From assembly GCF_022678625.1 (NCBI RefSeq), contig NZ_JALBYQ010000001.1:496001-560000 (forward strand): a stretch of DNA of 64,000 nucleotides. Direction: 5' to 3'. Below the pieces are notes generated by a model, which was not told the DNA's origin, did not search any database, and saw only the letters and a list, made by a program, of their open reading frames with translations. A program made the position numbers and the translations under genes. Origin of the DNA: Aliiroseovarius subalbicans. Lineage in GTDB: Bacteria; Pseudomonadota; Alphaproteobacteria; Rhodobacterales; Rhodobacteraceae. Below are positions 8,972-18,050 of this stretch, in pieces (within the stretch, counting starts at the first letter, position 1; the number at the start of each line of letters is the position of its first letter).

Positions 8972-11185
8972 ATGGCCGACACCTCAACCCCGGATATTCT
9001 GTATACAATTGTAGACGAAGCGCCCGAGCTGGCCTCGGCCTCGTTCCTGCCGATCATCCGCCGCTTTGCCTCGGCCGCCGGTGTCAGCGTCGGCACCAAG
9101 GATATTTCCCTGGCCGGTCGCATCCTGTCGACCTTCCCTGACGCGCTGAGCGCAGAGCAGCGCCAGTCCGACGATCTGGCCGAACTGGGCCAGCTGGTGA
9201 AGACGCCCGAGGCGAACGTGATAAAGCTGCCCAACATCTCGGCGTCGGTGCCGCAGCTGGTGGCGGCAATCGAAGAGCTGCAGGCGCAAGGCTTTGCCCT
9301 GCCGGATTACCCGGAAGATCCGCAGAGCGACGCGGAAAAGGCCGTGCGTGCGAAATACGACACGATCAAGGGCTCGGCTGTGAACCCGGTTCTGCGCGAA
9401 GGCAACTCGGACCGCCGGTCGGCCAAGGCTGTGAAGAACTTCGCCCAGAAGAACCCGCATTCGATGGGCGCCTGGGCGTCGGACAGCAAGACCAAAGTTT
9501 CGTCGATGCCTGGCGATGATTTCTATGCCAATGAGAAATCGGTTACCATCACCGCCGCGCAAGCCGGCGACGCGAAGATCGAATTTGTCGCGGGCGACGG
9601 CGCCGTGACCGTTCTGAAGGACGGCTGGCCGCTGGACGAAGGCACCGTGGCCGACGCGACATTCATGTCCGTGAAAGCGCTTGGCGCCTTCCTGGCCGAA
9701 GCGATCGAAGACACCAAGGCCGATGGCACCATGTTCTCGCTACACATGAAGGCGACGATGATGAAGGTGTCCGACCCGATCATCTTTGGCCACGCCGTGC
9801 GCGCCTGGCTGGCCCCGGTGTTCGACAAGTTCGGCGCCGAGATGGACGCGCTGGGGGTGAACCCGAATTCCGGCATGGGCGACCTGCTGGACCGGGTGAA
9901 GGACAATGCCGACATCATGGCCGCGATCGAGGCGGTGACTGGCGAGCGCCCGGCGATGTATATGGTCGATTCAGACCGCGGCATCACCAACCTGCACGTG
10001 CCGTCCGATGTGATCATCGACGCCTCAATGCCCGCCGTGATCCGTGCGGGCGGCAAGGGCTGGGATGCGGCTGGCACCAAGGGTGACACCAATTGCGTGA
10101 TCCCAGACCGCTGCTATTCGACCATCTATGACGAAAGCATCAACTTCTTCAAAGCCAACGGCGCGCTTGACGTGACAACCGCTGGGTCGGTCGCCAACGT
10201 CGGTCTGATGGCGCAGAAGGCCGAGGAATACGGTTCGCACCCCACTACGTTCGAAGCACCGGCTGCGGGCACGATCCGCGTGGTTGCGGCCAACGGCGAC
10301 ACGCTGCATTCCCACGACGTGGAGGCCGGCGACATTTGGCGCGCCTGCACCGCCAAGAAAGCGCCGATCGAGAACTGGATCGAACTGGCGATGGATCGTC
10401 AGCGCCTGACCGGGTCCGAGGCGATCTTTTGGCTGGACGCAAACCGCGCCCATGACGCCGAGCTGATCAAATACGTGACACCCGCGCTGGAGGCCGCCGG
10501 TGTGGCCGACAAATTCCAGATCATGGCGCCGCGTGAAGCGACCGCCCAGTCGCTGAAAACCATCACCGCAGGCAACGACAGCATTGCCATCACCGGCAAC
10601 GTGCTGCGCGACTACCTGACCGATCTGTTCCCGATCCTGGAGCTTGGTACCTCGGCCAAGATGCTGTCGATCGTGAAACTGATGAAAGGTGGCGGGCTGT
10701 TTGAAACCGGCGCTGGTGGATCGGCCCCCAAGCACGTGCAGCAGCTGGTGGAAGAAAGCCACCTGCGCTGGGACAGCATGGGTGAATTCTGCGCGCTGGG
10801 TGAAAGCCTGAACTTCCTGGCCGATGCCAAGGGCAACGCCAAGGCGGGTGTTCTGGGCCGTGCGGCCGAAGAGGCGACGCAGGGCATCCTGGACGACAAC
10901 CGCTCGCCCTCGCGCAAGGTCGGTGAGCCGGACAACCGCGACAGCCATTACTGGTTCGCGCGCTACTGGGCCGAGGCGCTGGCGGCACAGTCCGACGATG
11001 CCGAGCTGGCCGCGCATTTCGCGCCGATCGCCACCGATCTGGCCGCGAAAGAGGGCGCGATCTTGTCCGAGCTGGCCGCAGCCCAAGGTGCACCTGCCGA
11101 TCTGGGTGGCTATTACCACGCCGATCCGGCCAAGGTGGCGGCCGTGATGCGCCCCTCGACCACGCTGAACGCGATCATCGACTAG
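8972..11185 (+). CDS. icd2: NADP-dependent isocitrate dehydrogenase, monomeric type
   Basis: A 737-residue single-chain IDH, about the 740 residues typical of the class. Characteristic stretches are [18 protein letters not shown] near residue 130, the [16 protein letters not shown] region, and [12 protein letters not shown] near the C-terminus. It performs the same reaction as the dimeric enzyme at 2811-4025 but is not closely related in sequence. The ATG at 8972 has a GGGAAAG box upstream; an ATG six codons earlier would overlap that box. It is a single-gene unit with a terminator. The icd2 symbol is only a label for the second copy. Confidence 0.95.
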   Translation: MADTSTPDILYTIVDEAPELASASFLPIIRRFASAAGVSVGTKDISLAGRILSTFPDALSAEQRQSDDLAELGQLVKTPEANVIKLPNISASVPQLVAAIEELQAQGFALPDYPEDPQSDAEKAVRAKYDTIKGSAVNPVLREGNSDRRSAKAVKNFAQKNPHSMGAWASDSKTKVSSMPGDDFYANEKSVTITAAQAGDAKIEFVAGDGAVTVLKDGWPLDEGTVADATFMSVKALGAFLAEAIEDTKADGTMFSLHMKATMMKVSDPIIFGHAVRAWLAPVFDKFGAEMDALGVNPNSGMGDLLDRVKDNADIMAAIEAVTGERPAMYMVDSDRGITNLHVPSDVIIDASMPAVIRAGGKGWDAAGTKGDTNCVIPDRCYSTIYDESINFFKANGALDVTTAGSVANVGLMAQKAEEYGSHPTTFEAPAAGTIRVVAANGDTLHSHDVEAGDIWRACTAKKAPIENWIELAMDRQRLTGSEAIFWLDANRAHDAELIKYVTPALEAAGVADKFQIMAPREATAQSLKTITAGNDSIAITGNVLRDYLTDLFPILELGTSAKMLSIVKLMKGGGLFETGAGGSAPKHVQQLVEESHLRWDSMGEFCALGESLNFLADAKGNAKAGVLGRAAEEATQGILDDNRSPSRKVGEPDNRDSHYWFARYWAEALAAQSDDAELAAHFAPIATDLAAKEGAILSELAAAQGAPADLGGYYHADPAKVAAVMRPSTTLNAIID

Positions 11186-11205
11186 GTAGCTGAAAATAAG
11201 AATGA

Positions 11206-11236
11206 AAAACGCCCGGGGGAAACCTCGGGCGTTTTG
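11206..11236. terminator. Bidirectional terminator between monomeric icd and the amidotransferase gene
   Basis: AAAACGCCCG (11206-11215) pairs with CGGGCGTTTT (11226-11235), with T runs on both strands. It lies between convergent genes. Confidence 0.85.
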
Positions 11237-11977
11237 CTATCTGCGGTAACGATCAACAAAATTGCGCAGGATCTGTTCGGGCGCATGCACGTCTTCGGCC
11301 TGGCACATGGCGATCAGATTGTCGGCGTCTTCGGGCGGGAAATAGCCCTTGTGTTTGTAGATTCGAATGCGAGTTTCGAACCCGTCTCCGTCGGCCTCGG
11401 GATGAAATTGCGTCGCATAGACGTTTTCCCCGAAGCGAACCATCTGAAACGGGCAATTCACACCTTCGACAAGGTGCACGGCGCCCTGTGGCAGGGTCTG
11501 CATCGCTTCCTTGTGGCCCACGAAGGCGCGGAATGCGTCGGGAATACCTTGCATCAGCGGGTCATCGCGTCCTTCGGGTGTGACACTGCAATCGGTCGCG
11601 CTGACCGGTTCGGAATAGCGCTCCTTGTTCACGCTACCCGGCGCCAGGTGGTGGCCCAAGATGCCGATCCCGTAACAACAACCCATGAACGGCACATCAC
11701 GCGCGGTAATCTCGGGCATAAGCCCCAGCACCGCGCGTTCGATCCGGGCCTCGACCGGGTCCTTGTCCTCCTCGGGGTCCGAGACACAGCCGGGTCCGCC
11801 GCCGACAATCACGCCGGAAAAGTCGTCCAGCGACAGGGCGTCGGGCAGGGGGCTTTGGTCCAGCCGGATGCGCAGGACGTCGGCTTCGGACAGTCCACCC
11901 TTGCGCAAAATCGCCTGGAACTCATCATCCGAGGCTTCGGTTTCGGGGCGCAGTTGCAGGATCAAAAACGGTTTCAT
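11237..11977 (-). CDS. Class I glutamine amidotransferase-like protein
   Basis: A 246-residue GATase1 domain protein, like stand-alone 'GMP synthase-like' amidotransferases. The nucleophile elbow is GCCYG (Cys101 predicted), with FHPE supplying the His and Glu of the triad near residue 191. There is no attached synthetase domain. Such proteins act as glutaminases or gamma-glutamyl hydrolases for unknown acceptors. The start chosen is MKPFLILQL at 11977; the longer frame begins in non-conserved sequence. It converges on the monomeric IDH gene. Confidence 0.85.
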   Translation of the reverse strand: MKPFLILQLRPETEASDDEFQAILRKGGLSEADVLRIRLDQSPLPDALSLDDFSGVIVGGGPGCVSDPEEDKDPVEARIERAVLGLMPEITARDVPFMGCCYGIGILGHHLAPGSVNKERYSEPVSATDCSVTPEGRDDPLMQGIPDAFRAFVGHKEAMQTLPQGAVHLVEGVNCPFQMVRFGENVYATQFHPEADGDGFETRIRIYKHKGYFPPEDADNLIAMCQAEDVHAPEQILRNFVDRYRR

Positions 11978-12118
11978 GGCGCCCGTGGTAACGCGGCAAG
12001 CGGGCCCATGCAATATCGGGCCGATGGGTTAAAGAAACATCACAGATGCGTCATTTTGGTCTCTTTCGTTTCATTTGCAACAGGATCACATTGCGAAACA
12101 TGCATGTAAATCCGCCGC

Positions 12119-12134
12119 CGCGCTGTGCAGCGCG
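12119..12134 (+). promoter_or_regulatory. Hairpin directly abutting the ribosome-binding site of the octaheme gene
   Basis: CGCGCT (12119-12124) and AGCGCG (12129-12134) form a perfect 6-bp stem with a 4-nt loop. The last stem base is the first base of the GAGGAGA Shine-Dalgarno. It may modulate translation; this is inference only. Confidence 0.4.
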
Positions 12135-12146
12135 AGGAGAACTGGA

Positions 12147-13820
12147 ATGAAACCCAAATTTATCAAAGCATTGGCGCTTGCTGTCGCGCTTGGAACCGGT
12201 CAATTTGCCTTGGCCGAGTCGACTGCGACCACCGCTCAGGCCCCTGCGGCCCCGCCGCCGATCCCGACAAGCTCAACCGCGGATCACAGCACGTTCGAGG
12301 CGTTAAAGCAGCCGTTTGCCTCGGGACCCGAGGTGACCAAGGCCTGTCTGTCGTGCCACACCGAGGCGGACAACCAGCTGATGCACTCGCTTCATTTCAA
12401 GTGGGATTACGAAAGCCCGACCGGTCAGGTTCTGGGCAAGGCGAATGTGGTCAACGCGTTCTGCGGCAACGTGGCCGGGAACGAAGCGCGCTGCACCTCT
12501 TGTCACGCAGGATACGGCTGGGACGATATGTCCAGCGAACCTGAGAAGCTGGGCGTCGCAGCCGATTGTCTGGTCTGCCACGACCGTTCCGGCCAGTATA
12601 CCAAGACCGCAACCGGGGCGGGGCATCCGCCGCTGGACCCGGTGAAACCGGGAACCAAGACGATTACCGGGGCGCTGGCCTGGGCGGTCGACCTGAACAA
12701 GGCGGCGCAAAGCGTCGGCATGCCGGGGCGTGACAATTGCGGTAATTGCCACTTTTACGGCGGTGGTGGCGATAACGTGAAACACGGCGACCTCAGCTCG
12801 GTTTTGTATGCGCCGACCAAGGACATCGACGTGCACATGGCGGTGGACGGACCGAACTTCACCTGTTCGACCTGCCACGTGGAGGAAGACCACAGCTGGG
12901 CCGGGTCACGCTATGACGTGACGATGAGCGAGCCGGAAGCTGCGATGAAGCCTGGTGCTGCGCGCCAGACGGCCACTTGCGAAAGCTGCCACAGCGACAC
13001 GCCGCACCCGCTGGAAATCGCAAGCGGCCCTGAGGCCGTGCGCAACATGAAGCTGAACAACCACACCGACAAGCTGGCCTGTCAGACCTGTCACATCCCG
13101 AGCTTTGCGCGCGGTGGTGTGCCAACCAAGACCCTGTGGGACTGGTCCACGGCGGGTAAGATGAACGCCGAGGGCAAGCCCTATAGCGAGGACAACTGGA
13201 CCAGCTCGACCGGCAAGGCGATGCACACCTACATGTCGACCAAGGGCGATTTCGAATATGGTGAAAACGTCACGCCGCATTATGCCTGGTTTGACGGTCA
13301 CATCGAATATACCACGGGCGATCAGACCATTGATCCGACCCAGGTGGTCGAGGTGAACCGCTTGTCTGGCGGGCCTGGCGACGGGGTATCGAAGATCTGG
13401 CCCTTCAAGCGGATGGAGGGGCGTCAGGGCTATGACACCGTGCACAATCGCCTGACCTACAGCCACGTCTGGGGCCCGACTACCGACACCGCGTTCTGGA
13501 CCAATTTCGACTGGGGCAACGCGATCGAGGCGGGCATGAAAGCCGCCGGCGCCGAGTATTCCGGTGAGTTCGATTTCCTCGACACCTACATGTACTGGCC
13601 GATCACCCACATGGTCGCCCCCGCCGAGCAGGCGCTGGACTGCGCTGAATGCCACGCCGAAGACGGGCGCATGGCGGACTTGGCCGGTGTCTATCTGCCC
13701 GGATCGGACCCGCGTGGACCGGCCGGTCTGCTGGGCATGGCGATGGTTCTGCTGGCCCTGGTCGGCGTTGTCGGCCACGCCATCCTGCGTCTTGTTGGCC
13801 GCAAATCGAAGGAGGGCTGA
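12147..13820 (+). CDS. Octaheme c-type cytochrome, tetrathionate reductase (OTR) type
   Basis: A 557-residue exported multiheme protein with a Sec signal peptide (residues 1-23, cut after QFALA). Eight CxxCH heme sites are visible at about 67-71, 116-120, 141-145, 198-202, 240-244, 278-282, 312-316 and 499-503. Their spacing and number fit the octaheme tetrathionate reductase family, whose members reduce tetrathionate and can also act on nitrite or hydroxylamine in vitro. A hydrophobic helix near 527-551 and a basic tail would anchor the protein in the membrane, unlike soluble OTR. The ATG at 12147 has a GAGGAGA box. It is followed after 3 bp by a cytochrome b gene that would pass quinol electrons to it. 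The substrate in vivo is unproven. Confidence 0.88.
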   Translation: MKPKFIKALALAVALGTGQFALAESTATTAQAPAAPPPIPTSSTADHSTFEALKQPFASGPEVTKACLSCHTEADNQLMHSLHFKWDYESPTGQVLGKANVVNAFCGNVAGNEARCTSCHAGYGWDDMSSEPEKLGVAADCLVCHDRSGQYTKTATGAGHPPLDPVKPGTKTITGALAWAVDLNKAAQSVGMPGRDNCGNCHFYGGGGDNVKHGDLSSVLYAPTKDIDVHMAVDGPNFTCSTCHVEEDHSWAGSRYDVTMSEPEAAMKPGAARQTATCESCHSDTPHPLEIASGPEAVRNMKLNNHTDKLACQTCHIPSFARGGVPTKTLWDWSTAGKMNAEGKPYSEDNWTSSTGKAMHTYMSTKGDFEYGENVTPHYAWFDGHIEYTTGDQTIDPTQVVEVNRLSGGPGDGVSKIWPFKRMEGRQGYDTVHNRLTYSHVWGPTTDTAFWTNFDWGNAIEAGMKAAGAEYSGEFDFLDTYMYWPITHMVAPAEQALDCAECHAEDGRMADLAGVYLPGSDPRGPAGLLGMAMVLLALVGVVGHAILRLVGRKSKEG

Positions 13821-13823
13821 GAC

Positions 13824-14495
13824 ATGTCCAAACGTATCGTTAAAGTCTATCCGCGGTTTGAACGGATCTGGCACTGGACGCAGGTGCTTCTGATCGTGAT
13901 CCTGATGCTGACCGGGTTCAGCCTGAACGGAAACCTTGGCCTTGTGCCCTTCGGTCCGGCGGTGATGTTCCACACGATCGCGGCGGTTCTGTTGCTGGCA
14001 CTATGGATCTTCGCGACATTCTGGCTGTTCACCACCGGCACCTGGAAACAGTTCATTCCGCGCATCGAGGGTATGATCGAGACCGCCAAATATTATGCAA
14101 TGGGCGTGTTCAAAGGGGAAAAGCACCCCTATCGCAAGGTCTATATGCGCAAGCACAATCCGTTGCAGGCGGCGACCTATTTCGTTCTGAAATGGATGAT
14201 CTTCCCGGCAATCTGGATTTCCGGCCTGTTCTATCTGACCTACAACATGTGGGAAGGCAGTGCGAATGCCGGGTTCTGGATCGCGATCGTGGCGAACATC
14301 CACCTGCTGGCGGCCTATGTGATCGTGGTGTTCGTGATTGCGCATATCTATCTGCTGACCATTGGCCACGGCTTCCGGCACCACGTGAAGCCGATGGTAT
14401 CCGGGTTTGAAGAGGTCGATCTGACCGATGAGCAGGAGGCCTACCTTGAGGCCAACGAACCTGAGCGACTGAAGCCACGCGGGGCGCAGGCCTAA
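13824..14495 (+). CDS. Cytochrome b561-type membrane subunit, partner of the octaheme cytochrome
   Basis: A 223-residue protein with four hydrophobic helices and histidines in helix contexts typical of di-heme cytochrome b subunits (FERIWHWTQ near the start, VMFHTIAA, NIHLLAAY and AHIYLLTIGHG). Formate dehydrogenase gamma and thiosulfate reductase b subunits have this plan. The gene starts 3 bp after the octaheme gene, so the two form an operon and a quinol-to-periplasm electron path is likely. Its stop overlaps the stop of the convergent gene by 3 bp, and no terminator is visible there. Confidence 0.88.
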   Translation: MSKRIVKVYPRFERIWHWTQVLLIVILMLTGFSLNGNLGLVPFGPAVMFHTIAAVLLLALWIFATFWLFTTGTWKQFIPRIEGMIETAKYYAMGVFKGEKHPYRKVYMRKHNPLQAATYFVLKWMIFPAIWISGLFYLTYNMWEGSANAGFWIAIVANIHLLAAYVIVVFVIAHIYLLTIGHGFRHHVKPMVSGFEEVDLTDEQEAYLEANEPERLKPRGAQA

Positions 14496-15382
14496 CGCGG
14501 GATCACGCCTGCGGCGACAAGTACATCCCGGCGGGGGAACCACATTTCCCTGGCCGGGATTGCCGGGATTTTCTGAAGAAACTCAACTGCAAGACCTTGG
14601 GCCTGTAAAAAAACCAGGTCCTTTTGCATTTCGGCGGCCGGGTCCACGTTTGGCAGGCCCGAGGCCACGTCCAGGTGATAGCTGTGAAAACCCAGCCGCG
14701 CGCCGGGGCCCAGGCTGCGCACGTGCCCAGCCATGAACACCAGCGTGCAGGCCGAACTGCAGTCACGCGAGACATGGGTGGCAAGCCCGCGCTGTTGCAC
14801 AAACCGGGCCAGGTTACGCGCGGCGTGAACATGGCCACCGCCGCTGCTCAGATCCAGCCTTCCCACGCCCGGGGCGTCGTGCAGAACTGCTTCGACCCGG
14901 CGTCGGGTGCCCAGGGCGATGGTGCCGTCCAGCTGAAGCTGCGTGCCGTCCGCGCTCAGACTCAGACGCGCCAAAGGTGGCGGATCGGGCTGCGCGCGCA
15001 GAAGGTCGGGGCGGGCCGGGGCCAGCGGGCTGGTCAGAAACAATTGCCACCAGGTCACGAAAGCCATCAGCAGGAAAAGCGCCAAAACCAGAAGCCCCGC
15101 CATACTTGGTCCGGTCGCGGCAGAGCTTCGGGCTTGTTGGTCGCCGAACCGGATCAGACCAACCGCCTGCCATGCAAACAGGCCGATGTCGGCCGCGACC
15201 AGCGCAACAAATCCGGCTGTTGGAAGGGGGGCGGGCAGCAACGGCACGATCCCGACGCCAATCACAAGTCGCAGCGCCAGTACATTCACCCAAAAGGTCG
15301 CCAGGAACGGCAGTTTGCCCTGCCAATGGCGTCGGGCATACCAAAGCGAGGGGGGCACACGGGGGGCGGGGGTGGGGCTCAT
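14492..15382 (-). CDS. Membrane protein with ClpP/crotonase-like periplasmic domain (COG3904-like)
   Basis: A 296-residue protein. The N-terminal half has several hydrophobic helices (FLATFWVNVLALRLVIGVGIV, FVALVAADIGLFAW, LLVLALFLLMAFVTWWQLF). The C-terminal half looks like a ClpP-type fold: SSGGGHVHAARNLA followed by a Ser-containing SRDCSSACTLVFMAG elbow and LGFHSYHL. This is the arrangement of predicted periplasmic proteins related to ClpP and SppA proteases. The start at 15382 (MSPTPAPR) is preferred over one 22 codons upstream because the extra residues are non-conserved. Substrate unknown. Its stop overlaps that of the cytochrome b gene. Confidence 0.75.
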   Translation of the reverse strand: MSPTPAPRVPPSLWYARRHWQGKLPFLATFWVNVLALRLVIGVGIVPLLPAPLPTAGFVALVAADIGLFAWQAVGLIRFGDQQARSSAATGPSMAGLLVLALFLLMAFVTWWQLFLTSPLAPARPDLLRAQPDPPPLARLSLSADGTQLQLDGTIALGTRRRVEAVLHDAPGVGRLDLSSGGGHVHAARNLARFVQQRGLATHVSRDCSSACTLVFMAGHVRSLGPGARLGFHSYHLDVASGLPNVDPAAEMQKDLVFLQAQGLAVEFLQKIPAIPAREMWFPRRDVLVAAGVIPR

Positions 15383-15434
15383 CCCCCGATCCTGCCGCAA
15401 TTCCCTTGCTTTGTCATGGCGACGGCCAGACATG

Positions 15435-15456
15435 AAAAACCCGGCCATTGGCCGGG
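15435..15456 (-). terminator. Terminator of the DUF882 gene
   Basis: A CCCGGCC / GGCCGGG stem (15440-15446 with 15450-15456) is followed on the minus strand by TTTTT. It lies 33 bp past the stop of the DUF882 gene. Confidence 0.78.
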
Positions 15457-15488
15457 CTCATGACGTCTTGTCGCTTAGAGGTGCGCGC

Positions 15489-16058
15489 TCAGCTGCCCCA
15501 GCTGCGGACCACGCCGCAATCCATATGGACGAAGTTCGACCCGGAATACTTGCCGACACCGCCAGCGCTGCACGCCTTGGCGGCGCGGAACATCTGGCTG
15601 ACCGAGCGCGATTTCATGCGAAGGTCGGCAGCCTGGCCTTTCATGTGGAGCGAGTTCTTGGCAACCCCACGCGAGCGCGAGCGCAGCATGGCGTTGGTTT
15701 GTGGCGAACGGTAGCCCGACAGCAGCATGTAAGGTTCGCCCACATCCATCAGTGAATGCGCGGCAGCCATGATGTCGACGGTGCGGGTGTCCATGCCGAT
15801 CGACTTGTCCAGCCGCCAGTCGCGCATGAAGTGGTTCACCTCTTTCAGGGCTTCCTTGATGTACTTGCCTTCGATCCAATAAATCGTGTCGATGCTTTCG
15901 CCGGTCCGGCCGGAATACATCGCAATGCGGCGGATATCGCCACCGCCACGCAGGAAGCCTGCGGCTTTGGAAAAGGTCGGGGCGGCCGCAACAGAGGTTG
16001 CAGCGAATGCACCAAGAAGCGCGCGCCGTGTCATGCCCGTCGAGCTATTGTCCATCAT
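15489..16058 (-). CDS. DUF882 family peptidase (M15-like), Tat-exported
   Basis: A 189-residue protein. The N-terminus has a twin-arginine motif (TRRALLGAFAATS) and an Ala-rich signal. The mature part holds the DUF882/M15 metallopeptidase pattern: SGYRSPQTNAML, SLHMKGQAADL (His and Asp zinc ligands) and NFVHMDCG (third ligand His). Relatives such as MepK cut murein cross-links, so a role in cell-wall remodelling is likely. The start at 16058 has a GGGACGGA box; a later ATG at the Tat motif is possible. The L,D-transpeptidase gene is divergently placed 324 bp away. Confidence 0.9.
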   Translation of the reverse strand: MMDNSSTGMTRRALLGAFAATSVAAAPTFSKAAGFLRGGGDIRRIAMYSGRTGESIDTIYWIEGKYIKEALKEVNHFMRDWRLDKSIGMDTRTVDIMAAAHSLMDVGEPYMLLSGYRSPQTNAMLRSRSRGVAKNSLHMKGQAADLRMKSRSVSQMFRAAKACSAGGVGKYSGSNFVHMDCGVVRSWGS

Positions 16059-16382
16059 TCCGTCCCAGCGTCTTGCCTGTATCCGTTTGAAAACGAAGCC
16101 ATTTGTGTCACCTCATCCCCAGGTGCAGGGCTGTTATGGCACATCCCGATTCGTGGGCCAACCCCCGACGGGTCCAACAAGCTGTTAATCAAGGAAAATC
16201 GGCGAAAAGTTGCTGAAATCGCTTAACCATGTCTGAATGGAGGTGAAACCGCGTCACCCGCGCCACGCAAATTGACGAAAACAGGGCCGCTTTCGGTTTC
16301 GTGAATGGACTCTTGTTTACCTTTTCGCGACATTATGCCCTATAACCCCGAGCCTTCATTCGGATTTGTGACCGAGGATATC
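16059..16382. other. Divergent intergenic region, DUF882 gene and L,D-transpeptidase gene
   Basis: This 324-bp gap has no convincing gene. It must hold two divergent promoters. For the plus-strand gene, TTTACC, a 17-bp spacer and CTATAA occur near 16318-16343, about 40 bp before the ATG, as a weak candidate. For the other direction I see nothing clear. Confidence 0.4.
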
Positions 16383-18005
16383 ATGACGATTACGCTGCCG
16401 CGCCTTCGTGCCCCCCTGTTTTTCGCGCTTTTTCTGGCCTTTATGGCCAGTTTTGCTTTCGGGCTGAAACCCGCCCAGGCTCAGACCCAAGTGACGGCGT
16501 TCGCCCAAGCCGTGGCTGAGGCCGCCGCGCGGGACAAGGATATTGCCGAGTTCTATCGCACCACCGGCTACAAGCCGATCTGGACCGGAAAAGGCGGACG
16601 CGATAAGGCCCGCCGTTCGGCGCTTCTCAAAGCACTGGCCTCGGCGGGGGATCATGGCCTGCCGGTGTCAAGCTATGACACCGAGCTGTTGAAAACCAAC
16701 ATGAGCAAGGTCAGCTCGGCGCGTGATCTTGGCCGGCTTGAGGTCGCCATGTCCAAGTTGTTCCTGACCTATGCGCGCCATGTGCAGACCGGTATCCTGA
16801 CCCCGCGCAAGGTCGACGGCGGCATCGTGCGTTCGGTGCCCCTGCGCGGGCGGACCGAGCTTCTGGTGGCGTTCGCGAAAAGCTCTCCGGCGAAGTTCCT
16901 GAAGGCGCTGCCGCCGAAGTCCACCGAATATGCCCGCCTGATGAAGGAAAAGATTCGGCTTGAAAAACTACTGGGCAAGGGCGGTTGGGGCCAGGCGGTG
17001 CCAGCCAAGGCGTTGAAGCCCGGCGCCACCGGAAATGCCGTGGTAATCCTGCGCAACCGCCTGATAGCAATGGGATACCTGAAGCGTTCGGCGACGCAGA
17101 CTTATGACACCAACATCCAGCGCGCGGTGCAATTGTTCCAGCTGGATCACGGGTTGAACCCCGACGGTGTGACCGGCGCTGGCACGATGACCGAGATCAA
17201 CACATCCGCCCAGAAGCGCCTGGAATCCATCATCGTGGCGATGGAGCGGGAGCGCTGGATGAACATCGAGCGCGGCAAGCGCCATGTCTGGGTGAACCTG
17301 ACGGATTTCACCGCTCAGATCATCGACAACGGCAAAGTCACGTTCCAGACGCGCAGCGTTGTGGGCAAGAACACCTCGGACCGGCGCAGCCCCGAGTTTT
17401 CCGACGTGATGGAATTCATGATCGTAAACCCGACGTGGAACGTCCCGCGTTCGATCGCAACCAAGGAATACCTGCCGATGTTGCAGCGCAACCCGAACGC
17501 GGTCAGCCACCTGCGCATCACCGACAGCCGGGGCCGCGTGGTCAACCGCGGTGCGGTGGATTTCACCCAATACAATGCGCGCAACTTCCCGTTCGACCTG
17601 AAACAGCCGCCCTCGACCCGCAATGCGCTGGGGCTGGTGAAGTTCATGTTCCCGAACAAGCACAACATCTATCTGCATGACACGCCGTCGAAAAACCTGT
17701 TTTCGCGCGAAACGCGCGCGTTTTCGCATGGCTGCATCCGTCTGGGTGATCCGTTCGATTTCGCCTATGCGCTGCTGGCCAAGCAGACCAATGACCCCAA
17801 GGGCACCTTTGCGGCGGCGCTGAACTCGAACCGGGAAACCCGGATTGATCTGGTTGATCAGGTCCCGGTGCACCTGGTCTATCGCACCGCCTTCACCACG
17901 CCGAAGGGGCGCACGAATTATCGCCGCGACGTTTACGGACGTGACGCGAAGATTTTCAACGCGCTGACCAAGGCCGGGGTGGCGCTTCGTGCGGTTCAGG
18001 GCTAA
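16383..18005 (+). CDS. L,D-transpeptidase of the YcbB/LdtD type
   Basis: A 540-residue exported enzyme. The signal peptide covers residues 1-32 (FFALFLAFMASFAFGLKPAQAQ). An N-terminal scaffold region comes first, then a peptidoglycan-binding repeat (PGATGNAVVILRNRL...AVQLFQLDHGLNPDGVTGAGT), then the YkuD catalytic domain with SHGCIRL (Cys451). It forms 3-3 cross-links in murein or attaches proteins to it. The start at 16383 gives a standard signal peptide; the longer frame adds 26 unconvincing residues. Its divergent neighbour is a murein peptidase, so the two may act together on the cell wall. It is followed by lpxD after 45 bp. Confidence 0.93.
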   Translation: MTITLPRLRAPLFFALFLAFMASFAFGLKPAQAQTQVTAFAQAVAEAAARDKDIAEFYRTTGYKPIWTGKGGRDKARRSALLKALASAGDHGLPVSSYDTELLKTNMSKVSSARDLGRLEVAMSKLFLTYARHVQTGILTPRKVDGGIVRSVPLRGRTELLVAFAKSSPAKFLKALPPKSTEYARLMKEKIRLEKLLGKGGWGQAVPAKALKPGATGNAVVILRNRLIAMGYLKRSATQTYDTNIQRAVQLFQLDHGLNPDGVTGAGTMTEINTSAQKRLESIIVAMERERWMNIERGKRHVWVNLTDFTAQIIDNGKVTFQTRSVVGKNTSDRRSPEFSDVMEFMIVNPTWNVPRSIATKEYLPMLQRNPNAVSHLRITDSRGRVVNRGAVDFTQYNARNFPFDLKQPPSTRNALGLVKFMFPNKHNIYLHDTPSKNLFSRETRAFSHGCIRLGDPFDFAYALLAKQTNDPKGTFAAALNSNRETRIDLVDQVPVHLVYRTAFTTPKGRTNYRRDVYGRDAKIFNALTKAGVALRAVQG

Positions 18006-18050
18006 ATCCTGACCCAGGGGCGGTCCGCCGCCCGTGGGAAAGGGTCCGAC

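Noticed and set aside
10025-11119. 364-codon minus-strand frame inside monomeric icd
   Set aside because: Overlaps a highly conserved enzyme frame entirely; no similarity to a known family.
12014-12118. Oxygen-responsive (FnrL) box upstream of the octaheme cytochrome operon
   Set aside because: Expected for a respiratory reductase, but no TTGAT-N4-ATCAA-like sequence was found in the gap.
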